Below are positions 8,955 to 16,486 of a DNA stretch of 64,000 bases, one piece after another. Position numbers and translations under genes: made by a program. How positions within the stretch are numbered: the first letter of the stretch is position 1; every line of letters begins with the position of its first letter. Source of the DNA: Paenibacillus taihuensis. GTDB lineage: Bacteria > Bacillota > Bacilli > Paenibacillales > Paenibacillaceae. The DNA lies in assembly GCF_003386535.1 (NCBI RefSeq), contig NZ_QTTN01000012.1, positions 1-64,000 of the forward strand. The letters run 5' to 3'. The notes under the pieces were generated by a model, which saw only the letters and a program-made list of their open reading frames with translations, did not search any database and was not told the DNA's origin.

Positions 8955-9247
8955 AGTGCACACCTCGTCTTAGCAAAATTTTAGCGCTTCATCGCTCTGG
9001 CCTCGTTCGTTCACCTCCTATACGGCGGAGCGTTAGTGCCATAGTGCATATTTAATATAATCTATATAATTCGCACAATAGATTCGACAAAGGTTATCAA
9101 GAAACTACAGCGAATGAGCAAGCAGAACTAGGTGGGATAAAATAAAACATGTGCAAATCTGTTCATTTTAGTGATTTTAATATATATTGAATATATACTA
9201 ACTAGATGAACGGAAATGGAGCCAATACGACGATGATCTAGGGAGGA
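8955..9247. other. Divergent intergenic region, A+T-rich
   Basis: This is 293 bp between two divergent carbohydrate-related genes. The middle (9045-9075 and 9165-9205) is rich in TATAT-like steps on both strands and probably carries both promoters. I see no -35/-10 pair good enough to mark and no stable hairpin. A 14-codon ORF beginning GTG near 9018 (minus strand) follows an AGGAG but has nothing else in its favour. Confidence 0.4.
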
Positions 9248-11440
9248 ATGAGGCAATTGAAGAAGGCAAGAAGCGAATGGACCGGCTTTCAGGAGTCGCG
9301 TCCATATGGGCCGAAGTACGATCTGCGGACAGATTTTGTAATGGTGTACGGCATCTCGAAGGATCTGGAAGGCCGTATTGAAGGCTGGAAGAAAGCCGGC
9401 TATACGATTCATCTGATGACTGGCGTTTCATGGGGCGAATATCAGGACTATCTGTACGGCAAATTCGACGGGCGCGACCATTGGGACGAAGCGCAGAAGG
9501 ACCGCGCCGGCAACCATCTGCTTCATGGCAAAGACGTGCCTTACATGGTGCCGACGATTTCTTTTGCCGAATATCTGGCGACGTTCATCAAGAAGGCGAT
9601 TGACGCTGGCGTAGAAGCGATCCATATGGAAGAGCCGGAGTTCTGGGCGGCAGCAGGCTATTCGGACGCGTTCAAGCGCGAGTGGCTGAACTTCTACGGC
9701 GAAGAGTGGATCGCGCCGCATTCCTCCCCTGACGCGCAATATCGCGCATCGAAGCTGAAAGCGCAAATGTACTACCGGGCGCTGGACCGGCTGTGCAGCC
9801 AGATGAAGGAGTACGCGCTCGTGACGTATGGCCGCACTGTTCGTTTCTATGTGCCGACGCACAGCTTGATCAACTATACGCAGTGGCGGATTATTAGCCC
9901 GGAGGCGCTGCTCGTTTCGATGCCGTCGTGCGATGGTTTCATTGCACAGATTTGGACCGGCACGTCGCGGACGCCGAACGTGTATCAAGGCGTTCGCCGC
10001 GAGCGGACTTTTGAGACCGCTTACTTGGAATACGGCAATATGCAGGAGCTTACCCGCGGAACGGGGCGGGAAATGTGGTACCTGCACGATCCGATCGAGG
10101 ATAACCCGCGCTACTCCTGGGGCGATTACCGCAAAAACTATTTCTCCACCGTCGTCGCCTCCCTGCTGCACCCTGAGGTGAAGCAGTATGAGGTTTGTCC
10201 GTGGCCATGGCGCGTGTTCTCGTTGGAATACCCGCGGGGAGCTGCAGACAGAGAGACGATCCCTGGCGATTATGCGACGACGCTCCTGACAATCATGGAA
10301 GTGCTGCGGGATATGCATAATCATGAAGAGGAGAAGGCTGGCGAGCACTATACGTCCGGCATCGGACTTTGCTTCGCGAACTCCGCCATGTATCAGCGGG
10401 GCGATGTAATTCCTGAAGGGGAGAAGGATACGGCGGAGTACAAATACGACGGCACGACGACGTCCGATCTGCTCTCGCCTCCGCAGAGGGAGCTGCTCGA
10501 CTTCTCGGCTTTCTACGGCATTGCGCTGCCGCTCGTGAAGACCGGCATTCCGCTTCGCACGGTGCAGCTCGATAATATCCTTACTTTCCCGGGCTATCTG
10601 GATGGATACCGCGTTCTGCTGCTGACTTATGAGTTCATGAAGCCGGAGCATCCGGGCATTCATCAGTCGATCAGCCAGTGGGTACGGGAAGGCGGCGTGC
10701 TCATCTACATCGGCGACGGATCGGATCCGTTCCATACGGTGAACGAGTGGTGGAACCGCAGCGGGGCGCGCCGGACGTATGAGCGGCCGGAAGAGCATCT
10801 GTTCGAATCGCTCGGACTCGGACGCAATCCGGTAGAGGGCGAGCACGCGGTTGGCGATGGTTCTGTGCTGTTCTTGCGCAAGCATCCGGCCGAGCTGTCC
10901 CGTTCTGCTGATGGTGCGAAGGTGGTGCAGGAGCATGTGCGCCGTGCGCTTGCAATCCGCGGCGAGGAGAGCGACTACAAGGAGCAGCAGGTGCTGCAAA
11001 TTAAACGCGGTCCTTATCTGATTACGCACGTGCTGGATGAAGCCCGGGCGAACGCTAAGAGTGAGAATGTTGTGCTGCAAGGCTCGTTCATCAATCTGTT
11101 CGAGGCTGAGCTTCCGGTTATTAAGACGGTGGAGCTGGCACCGGGCGACGACAGCTTGCTGTATGACCTCAGCGATTTGAAGACGACGGCAGGTACTCCG
11201 CAAATCTTAATCAGCTCCTCGAAGATTCGCGACGAGCAGCTGGAGGGTGCGCGCTTCTCCTTCGTGTCCGAGTCCCCGTCGGATATGACGATCAGCACGC
11301 GGATCGCAGTAGCGAGCGAGCCGGTTCGTGCAGGTGCAGGAGGCGCGGCAATAGAGTGCAAGTATGACGCGGAATCGGGTACAGTGCTGCTTCGTTACCC
11401 AGGCGTGCCGGAGGGCATTGCGGTCAGCTTGGAATGGTAA
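9248..11440 (+). CDS. Uncharacterised GH42-like (beta/alpha)-barrel protein
   Basis: This is a protein of 730 residues with no signal peptide, presumably cytoplasmic. The N-terminal half looks like a TIM-barrel hydrolase: GYTIHLMTGVSWGE, then HMEEPEFW around residue 130, where an acidic cluster follows a beta strand. Around residues 440-510 a stretch (VLLLTYEFMKPEHPG, WVREGGVLIYIGDG) resembles the class-I amidotransferase-like trimerisation domain of GH42 beta-galactosidases. A beta-sandwich tail follows. I infer a glycosidase-like enzyme without assigning a substrate. GGGAGG sits one base before the ATG at 9248, so TTG at 9257 (ten bases from the same site) may be the true start. An esterase-like gene follows behind a hairpin, and a secreted GxGYxYP protein is divergent. 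Confidence 0.6.
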   Translation: MRQLKKARSEWTGFQESRPYGPKYDLRTDFVMVYGISKDLEGRIEGWKKAGYTIHLMTGVSWGEYQDYLYGKFDGRDHWDEAQKDRAGNHLLHGKDVPYMVPTISFAEYLATFIKKAIDAGVEAIHMEEPEFWAAAGYSDAFKREWLNFYGEEWIAPHSSPDAQYRASKLKAQMYYRALDRLCSQMKEYALVTYGRTVRFYVPTHSLINYTQWRIISPEALLVSMPSCDGFIAQIWTGTSRTPNVYQGVRRERTFETAYLEYGNMQELTRGTGREMWYLHDPIEDNPRYSWGDYRKNYFSTVVASLLHPEVKQYEVCPWPWRVFSLEYPRGAADRETIPGDYATTLLTIMEVLRDMHNHEEEKAGEHYTSGIGLCFANSAMYQRGDVIPEGEKDTAEYKYDGTTTSDLLSPPQRELLDFSAFYGIALPLVKTGIPLRTVQLDNILTFPGYLDGYRVLLLTYEFMKPEHPGIHQSISQWVREGGVLIYIGDGSDPFHTVNEWWNRSGARRTYERPEEHLFESLGLGRNPVEGEHAVGDGSVLFLRKHPAELSRSADGAKVVQEHVRRALAIRGEESDYKEQQVLQIKRGPYLITHVLDEARANAKSENVVLQGSFINLFEAELPVIKTVELAPGDDSLLYDLSDLKTTAGTPQILISSSKIRDEQLEGARFSFVSESPSDMTISTRIAVASEPVRAGAGGAAIECKYDAESGTVLLRYPGVPEGIAVSLEW

Positions 11441-11476
11441 GCTTATTAGCTTGGTAGTTGCTCGATACTCGAGATT

Positions 11477-11514
11477 AGCCGTCTTCTGGCCATTTGGTCA
11501 GGGGGCGGCTTTTT
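11477..11514 (+). terminator. Intrinsic terminator after the GH42-like gene
   Basis: AGCCG/CGGCT outer and CTGGCC/GGTCAG inner pairs form one long hairpin followed by TTTTTCATTTT. It separates the GH42-like gene from the hydrolase gene. Confidence 0.75.
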
Positions 11515-11600
11515 CATTTTATTTGGGGATCGCAGGCAGGGAGGAGTTCAGCTGTTCTTTCGCGAAAATGGTTGTAAGTATATATGAGGAGGAGCAGCAG

Positions 11601-12641
11601 ATGTGGAATCCAGACGAGTATTTGGAGTCTTTCTATAATCGGGTTCAGCTAAGTGAAAGCTTTGCGGCAGAGACGCAGGAAGAATGGCAGGCATGGAGGG
11701 AGCGGCTTCGCGGCCGGTTCGTGGAGCTGCTCGGCGGTTTCCCTTCGGAAGCAGCGGAGCTTCAGCCGGAGCTGCTGGAATCCGTCGATTGCGGGAGCTA
11801 TACGCGGCAGCGGATTCAGATCCAAACGTACAGCGGGCTGTTCATGCCGGTGTACGTGTTAATTCCGAAGTCGTACCGGGCAGACGACGGTGCGGTAATT
11901 GCGCTGCATGGCCATGGCTACGGCAGCAAAGATATCGTTGGGTTGAATGAGGATGGCACGACGCGGACGGGCGACCCGGGGTATGAGAAGGATTTTGCCG
12001 TGCAGCTGGTTGAGCGGGGGTTCCTGACGGTTGCTCCCGAGCTGTTCGGCTTCGGTGACCGCAGGCTTGCCGAGGACTCGGACAAAGGGAACTCCTGCCA
12101 CCGCCTGTCGACGTTTCTGCTCGCGATGGGGCAGACGATGTCCGGTTACCGGGTGTATGAGACGCTGCGGTGCGTCGATTATTTGCTGACGCGCGATGAT
12201 GTCGACGCGGAGCGGATCGGCGCGATGGGCATCTCGGGCGGCGGTCTCGTCGCTTCCTTCGCGGCAGCGGTCGATGATCGTATCTCCGCCGTCGTTGTGA
12301 GCGGCTATGCGAATACGTTTCAGGCGAGCATTCTCACGATTCCGCACTGCGTGGACAACTTCGTCCCGGGGCTGTCGCTCGTGGCGGAGATGCCGGATTT
12401 GCTCGCTTTGATCGCGCCGAAGCCGATGCTGCTGGAGTCGGGCACTCGCGATCCGATTTTCCCGGAGCATGCCGTTCGAGCAGCATATGAGAAGCTTCGT
12501 GGTGTGTACGGGCTGCTCGGCGTGGAGGAACGTATCGTGCTCGACCTGTTCGAGGGCGAACATGAAATATCGGGTAAACAGGCATTGGCGTGGCTGCAGC
12601 AGGTATGGGGAACATTTTCGGGAGAGGAGTCTGTGCGATGA
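11601..12641 (+). CDS. Alpha/beta hydrolase, dienelactone-hydrolase/acetyl-xylan-esterase-like
   Basis: This is a 346-residue serine hydrolase with no signal peptide. The oxyanion-hole strand is ALHGHGYGSKD. The nucleophile elbow is GISGGG, the acid is probably the Asp in ESGTRDPIFP and the histidine lies in EGEHEISG, giving a complete Ser-Asp-His triad. The HGHGYGSKD and PELFGFGDR patterns are those of the large Abhydrolase_7/acetyl-xylan-esterase-like group common in Paenibacillus. The ATG at 11601 follows GAGGAGGAG by six bases; longer forms upstream lack a site. Its stop overlaps the start of the next gene by four bases (ATGA). De-esterification of an imported or released sugar is a reasonable but unproven role given the neighbours. 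Confidence 0.8.
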   Translation: MWNPDEYLESFYNRVQLSESFAAETQEEWQAWRERLRGRFVELLGGFPSEAAELQPELLESVDCGSYTRQRIQIQTYSGLFMPVYVLIPKSYRADDGAVIALHGHGYGSKDIVGLNEDGTTRTGDPGYEKDFAVQLVERGFLTVAPELFGFGDRRLAEDSDKGNSCHRLSTFLLAMGQTMSGYRVYETLRCVDYLLTRDDVDAERIGAMGISGGGLVASFAAAVDDRISAVVVSGYANTFQASILTIPHCVDNFVPGLSLVAEMPDLLALIAPKPMLLESGTRDPIFPEHAVRAAYEKLRGVYGLLGVEERIVLDLFEGEHEISGKQALAWLQQVWGTFSGEESVR

Positions 12642-12997
12642 AAGCCGTAAAGTTAAGACCTTTCATTCCGTCGGGCAAGGATTATGAGCTGGCGATTCGA
12701 TTCTTCGAGGAGCTGGGCTTTGAGAAAAGGTACTCGGACAGCGGGCTGACCGTCTTCCGAAGCGGTGAGCAGGAGTTTTACCTGCAAAATTACCACAACC
12801 AGGAGATGCAGGACAATTTGATGGTGGAGCTGGAAGTGGAGGATTTGGATAGCTGCTGGCAGCTGATTGAGGGTATTGTGCGGTCCGAGGCTTATCCGAT
12901 TCGGGCAAAAGAGCCGATGGATTACCCATGGGGGAAGCGGGAAGTTCATCTCGTTGATCCTTCCGGCGTGTGCTGGCATTTATCGCAGACGAAATAG
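12638..12997 (+). CDS. VOC superfamily protein (glyoxalase/bleomycin-resistance-like)
   Basis: This is a small single-domain protein of 119 residues with the paired beta-alpha-beta-beta-beta pattern of the vicinal-oxygen-chelate fold: AIRFFEELGFEKRYSD at the front and KREVHLVDPSGVCWHL at the C-terminal end. Glyoxalase I, ring-cleaving dioxygenases and bleomycin-binding proteins share this fold, and the sequence does not tell which. It is translationally coupled to the hydrolase through an ATGA overlap and followed closely by a GNAT gene. Confidence 0.8.
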   Translation: MKAVKLRPFIPSGKDYELAIRFFEELGFEKRYSDSGLTVFRSGEQEFYLQNYHNQEMQDNLMVELEVEDLDSCWQLIEGIVRSEAYPIRAKEPMDYPWGKREVHLVDPSGVCWHLSQTK

Positions 12998-13012
12998 CAT
13001 CTAGAGAGAGGA

Positions 13013-13606
13013 ATGGACGGGATGGTAATGGACGTAAAACCTGTTGTACTAACTGGCCGACGCGTGGAGCTTGTGCCAATGGGGCGCGAGCATGTGGAAG
13101 GTTTATATGAAGCCGGGCGTTACCCGGAAATTTGGGAGATTACGCAGGGAACGATCGCTACGCTAGATGATGCAAAATCGTACGTGGAGAAAGCGCTCAG
13201 CCAGCAGGGAGATATGCGGTTTGTGATCAAGGACCGGGAATCCGGGATTATTCTCGGCAGCACGCGGCTGTTCGATATCTCCGTCGCCAACCGAGGGCTC
13301 GAGATCGGCTCGACATGGCTGACCCCTTCGGTATGGCGTACGAGCGTGAATACGGAGTGCAAGTATTTGCTGCTGCGGCACTGCTTCGAGACGCTCGGTA
13401 CGATCCGCGTCCAGCTGAAGACCGACATGCGCAACACAAGATCGCAGCGGGCGATCGAACGGCTCGGCGCGGTGAAGGAAGGCGTGCTGCGCAATCATAT
13501 GATTTTGCCGAACGGGATGATTCGCGATTCGGTCTACTTCAGCATCCTCGACCGCGAATGGCCGTCGGTCAAGGAGCGGCTGGAGAGTTTGATGAACCCG
13601 CAGTAG
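13013..13606 (+). CDS. GNAT acetyltransferase, RimJ/RimL-like
   Basis: This is a protein of up to 197 residues with the RimJ/RimL pattern: TGRRVELVPMGREHVEGLYE at the front, an acetyl-CoA region around GSTWLTPSVWRTSVN, and RSQRAIERLGAVKEGVLR with ILDREWP near the end. Such enzymes acetylate protein N-termini or small amines. Three in-frame ATG codons (13013, 13022, 13028) share one GAGAGAGG site. 13022 has the best spacing and 13013 is given as the outer limit. It ends just before a long hairpin array, without a clear terminator of its own. Confidence 0.85.
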   Translation: MDGMVMDVKPVVLTGRRVELVPMGREHVEGLYEAGRYPEIWEITQGTIATLDDAKSYVEKALSQQGDMRFVIKDRESGIILGSTRLFDISVANRGLEIGSTWLTPSVWRTSVNTECKYLLLRHCFETLGTIRVQLKTDMRNTRSQRAIERLGAVKEGVLRNHMILPNGMIRDSVYFSILDREWPSVKERLESLMNPQ

Positions 13607-13625
13607 GGCTGCGGGTGCGCGAACG

Positions 13626-14300
13626 TCGCGCTGCAGTGATGAGCTGAGAGTCGGAATTTCCGACTCTCATGCTCGAGTTGACGGGCTTTTTCTGCTGAGA
13701 GTCGGGTTTTCCGACTCTCAGCTCTCCAAACGCGCCGAAAGACGGCTGAGAGAACGGATATGTGCTCTCAGCACGCCCTCGCACCACACTAACCCATTCT
13801 CTACAGCTGAGAGAACGCATATGTGCTCTCAACTCCACTGCCCAAGTATCATGATAGTTTAAGCCCAGAGAGATCCCATGCGAGCTTTCCCTCTACGTCC
13901 GCACTGATGGCACAATTGGAGCCGAACTTGCGGGCGAGAGAGGGAAAAAGCCTCTCTCGCGGTGGCAATGCGACCGATTCTCTGCTTGAGAGAGGGAAAA
14001 GCCTCACTCAGCTGGCGATTTGCCGCACAATTCATCACCGTCGCGCTGCCGTGATGAGCCGAGAGTCGGATTTTCCGACTCTCGGCTTTAAAGCAGCTAA
14101 TTTTGCCGCTGAGAGCTGGAATTTCCGACTCTCAGCTCCATCTATGGTGCGTTTGCCCGCCATTCTCGCATTGAGAGTCGGATTTTCCTACTCTCATGCT
14201 CGAGCTGGCGGGCTTTTTCTGCTGAGAGTCGGTTTTTCCGACTCTCAGCTCTCCAAACGCGCCGAAATTCTGCTGAGGGAACGCATGCGTGCTCTCAGCT
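13626..14300. repeat. Array of eleven short hairpins in a gene-free region
   Basis: The gene-free stretch 13607-14462 is built mostly of imperfect palindromes of 23-29 bp. They lie at 13646-13668, 13694-13722, 13745-13772, 13806-13833, 13934-13960, 13986-14011, 14058-14086, 14108-14136, 14170-14197, 14221-14249 and 14272-14299. The main type is gctgagagtcgg-(a/t)n-ccgactctcagc; variants read gagagaacgcatatgtgctctc and gagagaggg-cctctctc. The left block (13626-13772) and the right block (14041-14299) carry the same unique flanks, for example gctctccaaacgcgccgaaa, so a segment has been duplicated. Spacing is irregular and spacers are not unique, unlike CRISPR. Confidence 0.85.
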
Positions 14301-14462
14301 CTTAGCCCCACACCCACCCGAAATTTTGCGCCACGATGTAAAAAATGAGACCTTATATTGTCCTCCCCCGCCAGCTTACAATGAACACACAGCAATGAAA
14401 GTGCTTACATGCATCTGCGTCTCTGTTTTGCTTTCTAGATTAAGGTTTGGAGGTTTGCCAGC

Positions 14463-15443
14463 ATGAGTGCCGATATGAGCTATGAACTGTCTGCCAAGAC
14501 TGAGCAGCAGCTGCCCGTACGCCGGAAGGACAAGGCGCTGAAGCTGGCCCGCAAGCTAGCCGGCCAGAAATATCTACAGATTATGGCGCTGCTCGGCGTC
14601 GCGTGGATGATTATTTTCAACTACATCCCGATGTATAGCGTCATTATCGCGTTCAAGGAATTTAACATTATCCACTCGGTGCACGATGCGCCGTGGGTCG
14701 GGCTCGAGCATTTCCGCGAGTTCCTCGACGACGATGAACTGCCCGGCGTCATCTGGAACACGGTCGGCATGAGCGTGCTCAAGTTGATCATCGCGTTCCC
14801 GCTGCCGATCATTTTCGCGCTGTTCCTCAACGAATTGCGATCGCTCAAGCTCAAGAAGTTCGTGCAAACCATTTCGTACCTGCCGCACTTCCTGTCCTGG
14901 GTTATCCTCGGCGGCATCCTGACGACTTGGCTCGCCGATGTCGGCTTTGTCAACCACCTGCTCATGGCGCTCGGCATCATCGATGAGCCGATCAGCTATT
15001 TAGCAGAACCGAGCTACTTCTGGTCGATCGTCATTACCTCGGATATATGGAAAGAGCTTGGCTGGTCCGCGATCATCTACCTCGCCGCTATCGCGGGCGT
15101 ATCGCCGGAGATGTACGAGGCTGCGACGATTGACGGTGCAGGACGCTTTCAGAAAATGTGGTTCGTCACCCTGCCGAGCATCAGAAGCACAATCGCGATT
15201 CTGTTCATCCTCGCGGTGAGCGGCATCCTGAACTCGAATTTCGATCAAATTCTCGTGCTGCGCAACTCGCTCAATGAAAGTGCCAGCAACGTTATCGACG
15301 TCTACGTTTACCAGACCGGTATCATAAGCAGCCGCTACTCCTACTCCGCGGCAGTCGGGCTGTTCAAATCCATAATCGCGCTCATCCTGCTGCTCGGCGC
15401 GAACCAAGTGTCGAAGAAGCTGAACGACACGTCGCTATTTTAA
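14463..15443 (+). CDS. ABC sugar importer permease, LplB-like
   Basis: This is an inner-membrane permease of 326 residues, first gene of a five-gene operon. An N-terminal cytoplasmic arm (about 1-38) precedes six predicted helices. The ATPase-contacting EAA loop reads YEAATIDGAGRFQKMWFVTLP in the C-terminal third. It belongs to the LplB family of polysaccharide/oligosaccharide importers. As usual for this type, no ATPase gene is in the operon; a shared MsmX-like ATPase elsewhere would energise it. GGAGG lies ten bases before the ATG. The last codons overlap a 22-bp tandem repeat. Confidence 0.93.
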   Translation: MSADMSYELSAKTEQQLPVRRKDKALKLARKLAGQKYLQIMALLGVAWMIIFNYIPMYSVIIAFKEFNIIHSVHDAPWVGLEHFREFLDDDELPGVIWNTVGMSVLKLIIAFPLPIIFALFLNELRSLKLKKFVQTISYLPHFLSWVILGGILTTWLADVGFVNHLLMALGIIDEPISYLAEPSYFWSIVITSDIWKELGWSAIIYLAAIAGVSPEMYEAATIDGAGRFQKMWFVTLPSIRSTIAILFILAVSGILNSNFDQILVLRNSLNESASNVIDVYVYQTGIISSRYSYSAAVGLFKSIIALILLLGANQVSKKLNDTSLF

Positions 15444-15493
15444 CTTTCGCACGTCGCCATTCTAACTCTCACACATCGCTATTTTAAAGGAGG
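15429..15493 (+). repeat. 22-bp tandem repeat, about three copies, spanning a gene end and the next ribosome binding site
   Basis: Units start at 15429 (acgtcgctattttaac...), 15451 (acgtcgccattctaac...) and 15473 (acatcgctattttaaa...). The first includes the final codons and stop of the upstream permease. The third runs into AAAGGAGG of the next permease. Confidence 0.8.
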
Positions 15494-15508
15494 CCTTGCG
15501 AACTAACG

Positions 15509-16396
15509 ATGCTCCTACTCAAAAGAAGAACTCCCGGCGAAGCGATCTTCGATGCCGGCAACGTCCTCGGCATGCTGATTGTATGCTTCATTACGATCTA
15601 TCCGATCTGGTACGTGCTCGTCAACGCCTTCAATGAAGGGCAGGATGCGATGCGCGGCGGCATCTACTGGTGGCCTCGCGTGTTCAGTCTCGACAGCTTC
15701 CAGGCGGTATTCAATAACCCTGGCATTATGAAGGCGATGGGCGTTACAGTGGCCAAAACCGTCTTCGGCACGGCGCTGCACGTCTTCTTCACCGCAATGG
15801 TCGCCTACGCTTTCTCGAGACAGGAGCTCGCGTTCCGCAAGCTGTACATGCTGATCGGCATCATCACGATGATCTTCAGCGGCGGCCTCATTCCGTACTA
15901 CCTGCTCATTCGCGATCTGCATCTGCTGGACAGTTTTCTCGTCTATATCATTCCGGCGATGTTCAATTTCTTCGATCTGATTATCTTCCTGGCGTTCTTT
16001 CGGGAGATTCCGCATGGCCTGGTGGAAGCGGCGAAGATTGACGGTGCCAACGATTTCTCCATCTTCGTGCGAGTCATCATCCCAGTCTCGATGCCGGTTA
16101 TTGCAACGATCGCGCTATTCCACGGCGTGTGGCAGTGGAACGATTATTTTACAGGGATGATCTACATCAACAACATGGACCTGCAGCCGATTCAGACGTT
16201 CCTGTACCGCGTTATTGCCCAATCCAGCTCCAACCTGATGATGGCGGCGATGCCAGGGGGCATCACGAAGAGCGTTACCTCGCAGTCAATTAAGCTTGCA
16301 ACGATGGTTATAACGACGCTGCCGATCGTGCTCGTGTACCCGTTCTTGCAGAAGTATTTTGTCAAAGGACTCATGATCGGGTCTATTAAGGGCTAA
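15509..16396 (+). CDS. ABC sugar importer permease, LplC/YtcP-like
   Basis: This is a permease of 295 residues with six helices, partner of the preceding LplB-like subunit. The EAA loop reads VEAAKIDGANDFSIFVRVIIP. The segment MIFSGGLIPYYLLIRDLHLLDS and the C-terminal KYFVKGLMIGSIKG are characteristic of the YtcP/LplC branch. The only strong Shine-Dalgarno (AAAGGAGG) is about 15 bases before this ATG, which is long, so initiation may be inefficient. Confidence 0.93.
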   Translation: MLLLKRRTPGEAIFDAGNVLGMLIVCFITIYPIWYVLVNAFNEGQDAMRGGIYWWPRVFSLDSFQAVFNNPGIMKAMGVTVAKTVFGTALHVFFTAMVAYAFSRQELAFRKLYMLIGIITMIFSGGLIPYYLLIRDLHLLDSFLVYIIPAMFNFFDLIIFLAFFREIPHGLVEAAKIDGANDFSIFVRVIIPVSMPVIATIALFHGVWQWNDYFTGMIYINNMDLQPIQTFLYRVIAQSSSNLMMAAMPGGITKSVTSQSIKLATMVITTLPIVLVYPFLQKYFVKGLMIGSIKG

Positions 16397-16486
16397 GCAT
16401 CTGCTCCAAAAGTCGGTTTTTCGTCGGAACTGGTGGCGCTACACCGGGGATGACCTTATAATAAGCGAAGCAAAGGGGAAGAGCAC

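Noticed and set aside
9428-11203. 591-codon open frame antisense to the GH42-like gene
   Set aside because: Its composition (many Arg, His, Leu, Gln) is that of a reverse-frame shadow and there is no start signal.
13626-14300. CRISPR array
   Set aside because: Repeats are palindromic and of several types, spacing is irregular, spacers are partly duplicated, and no cas gene is in the window.
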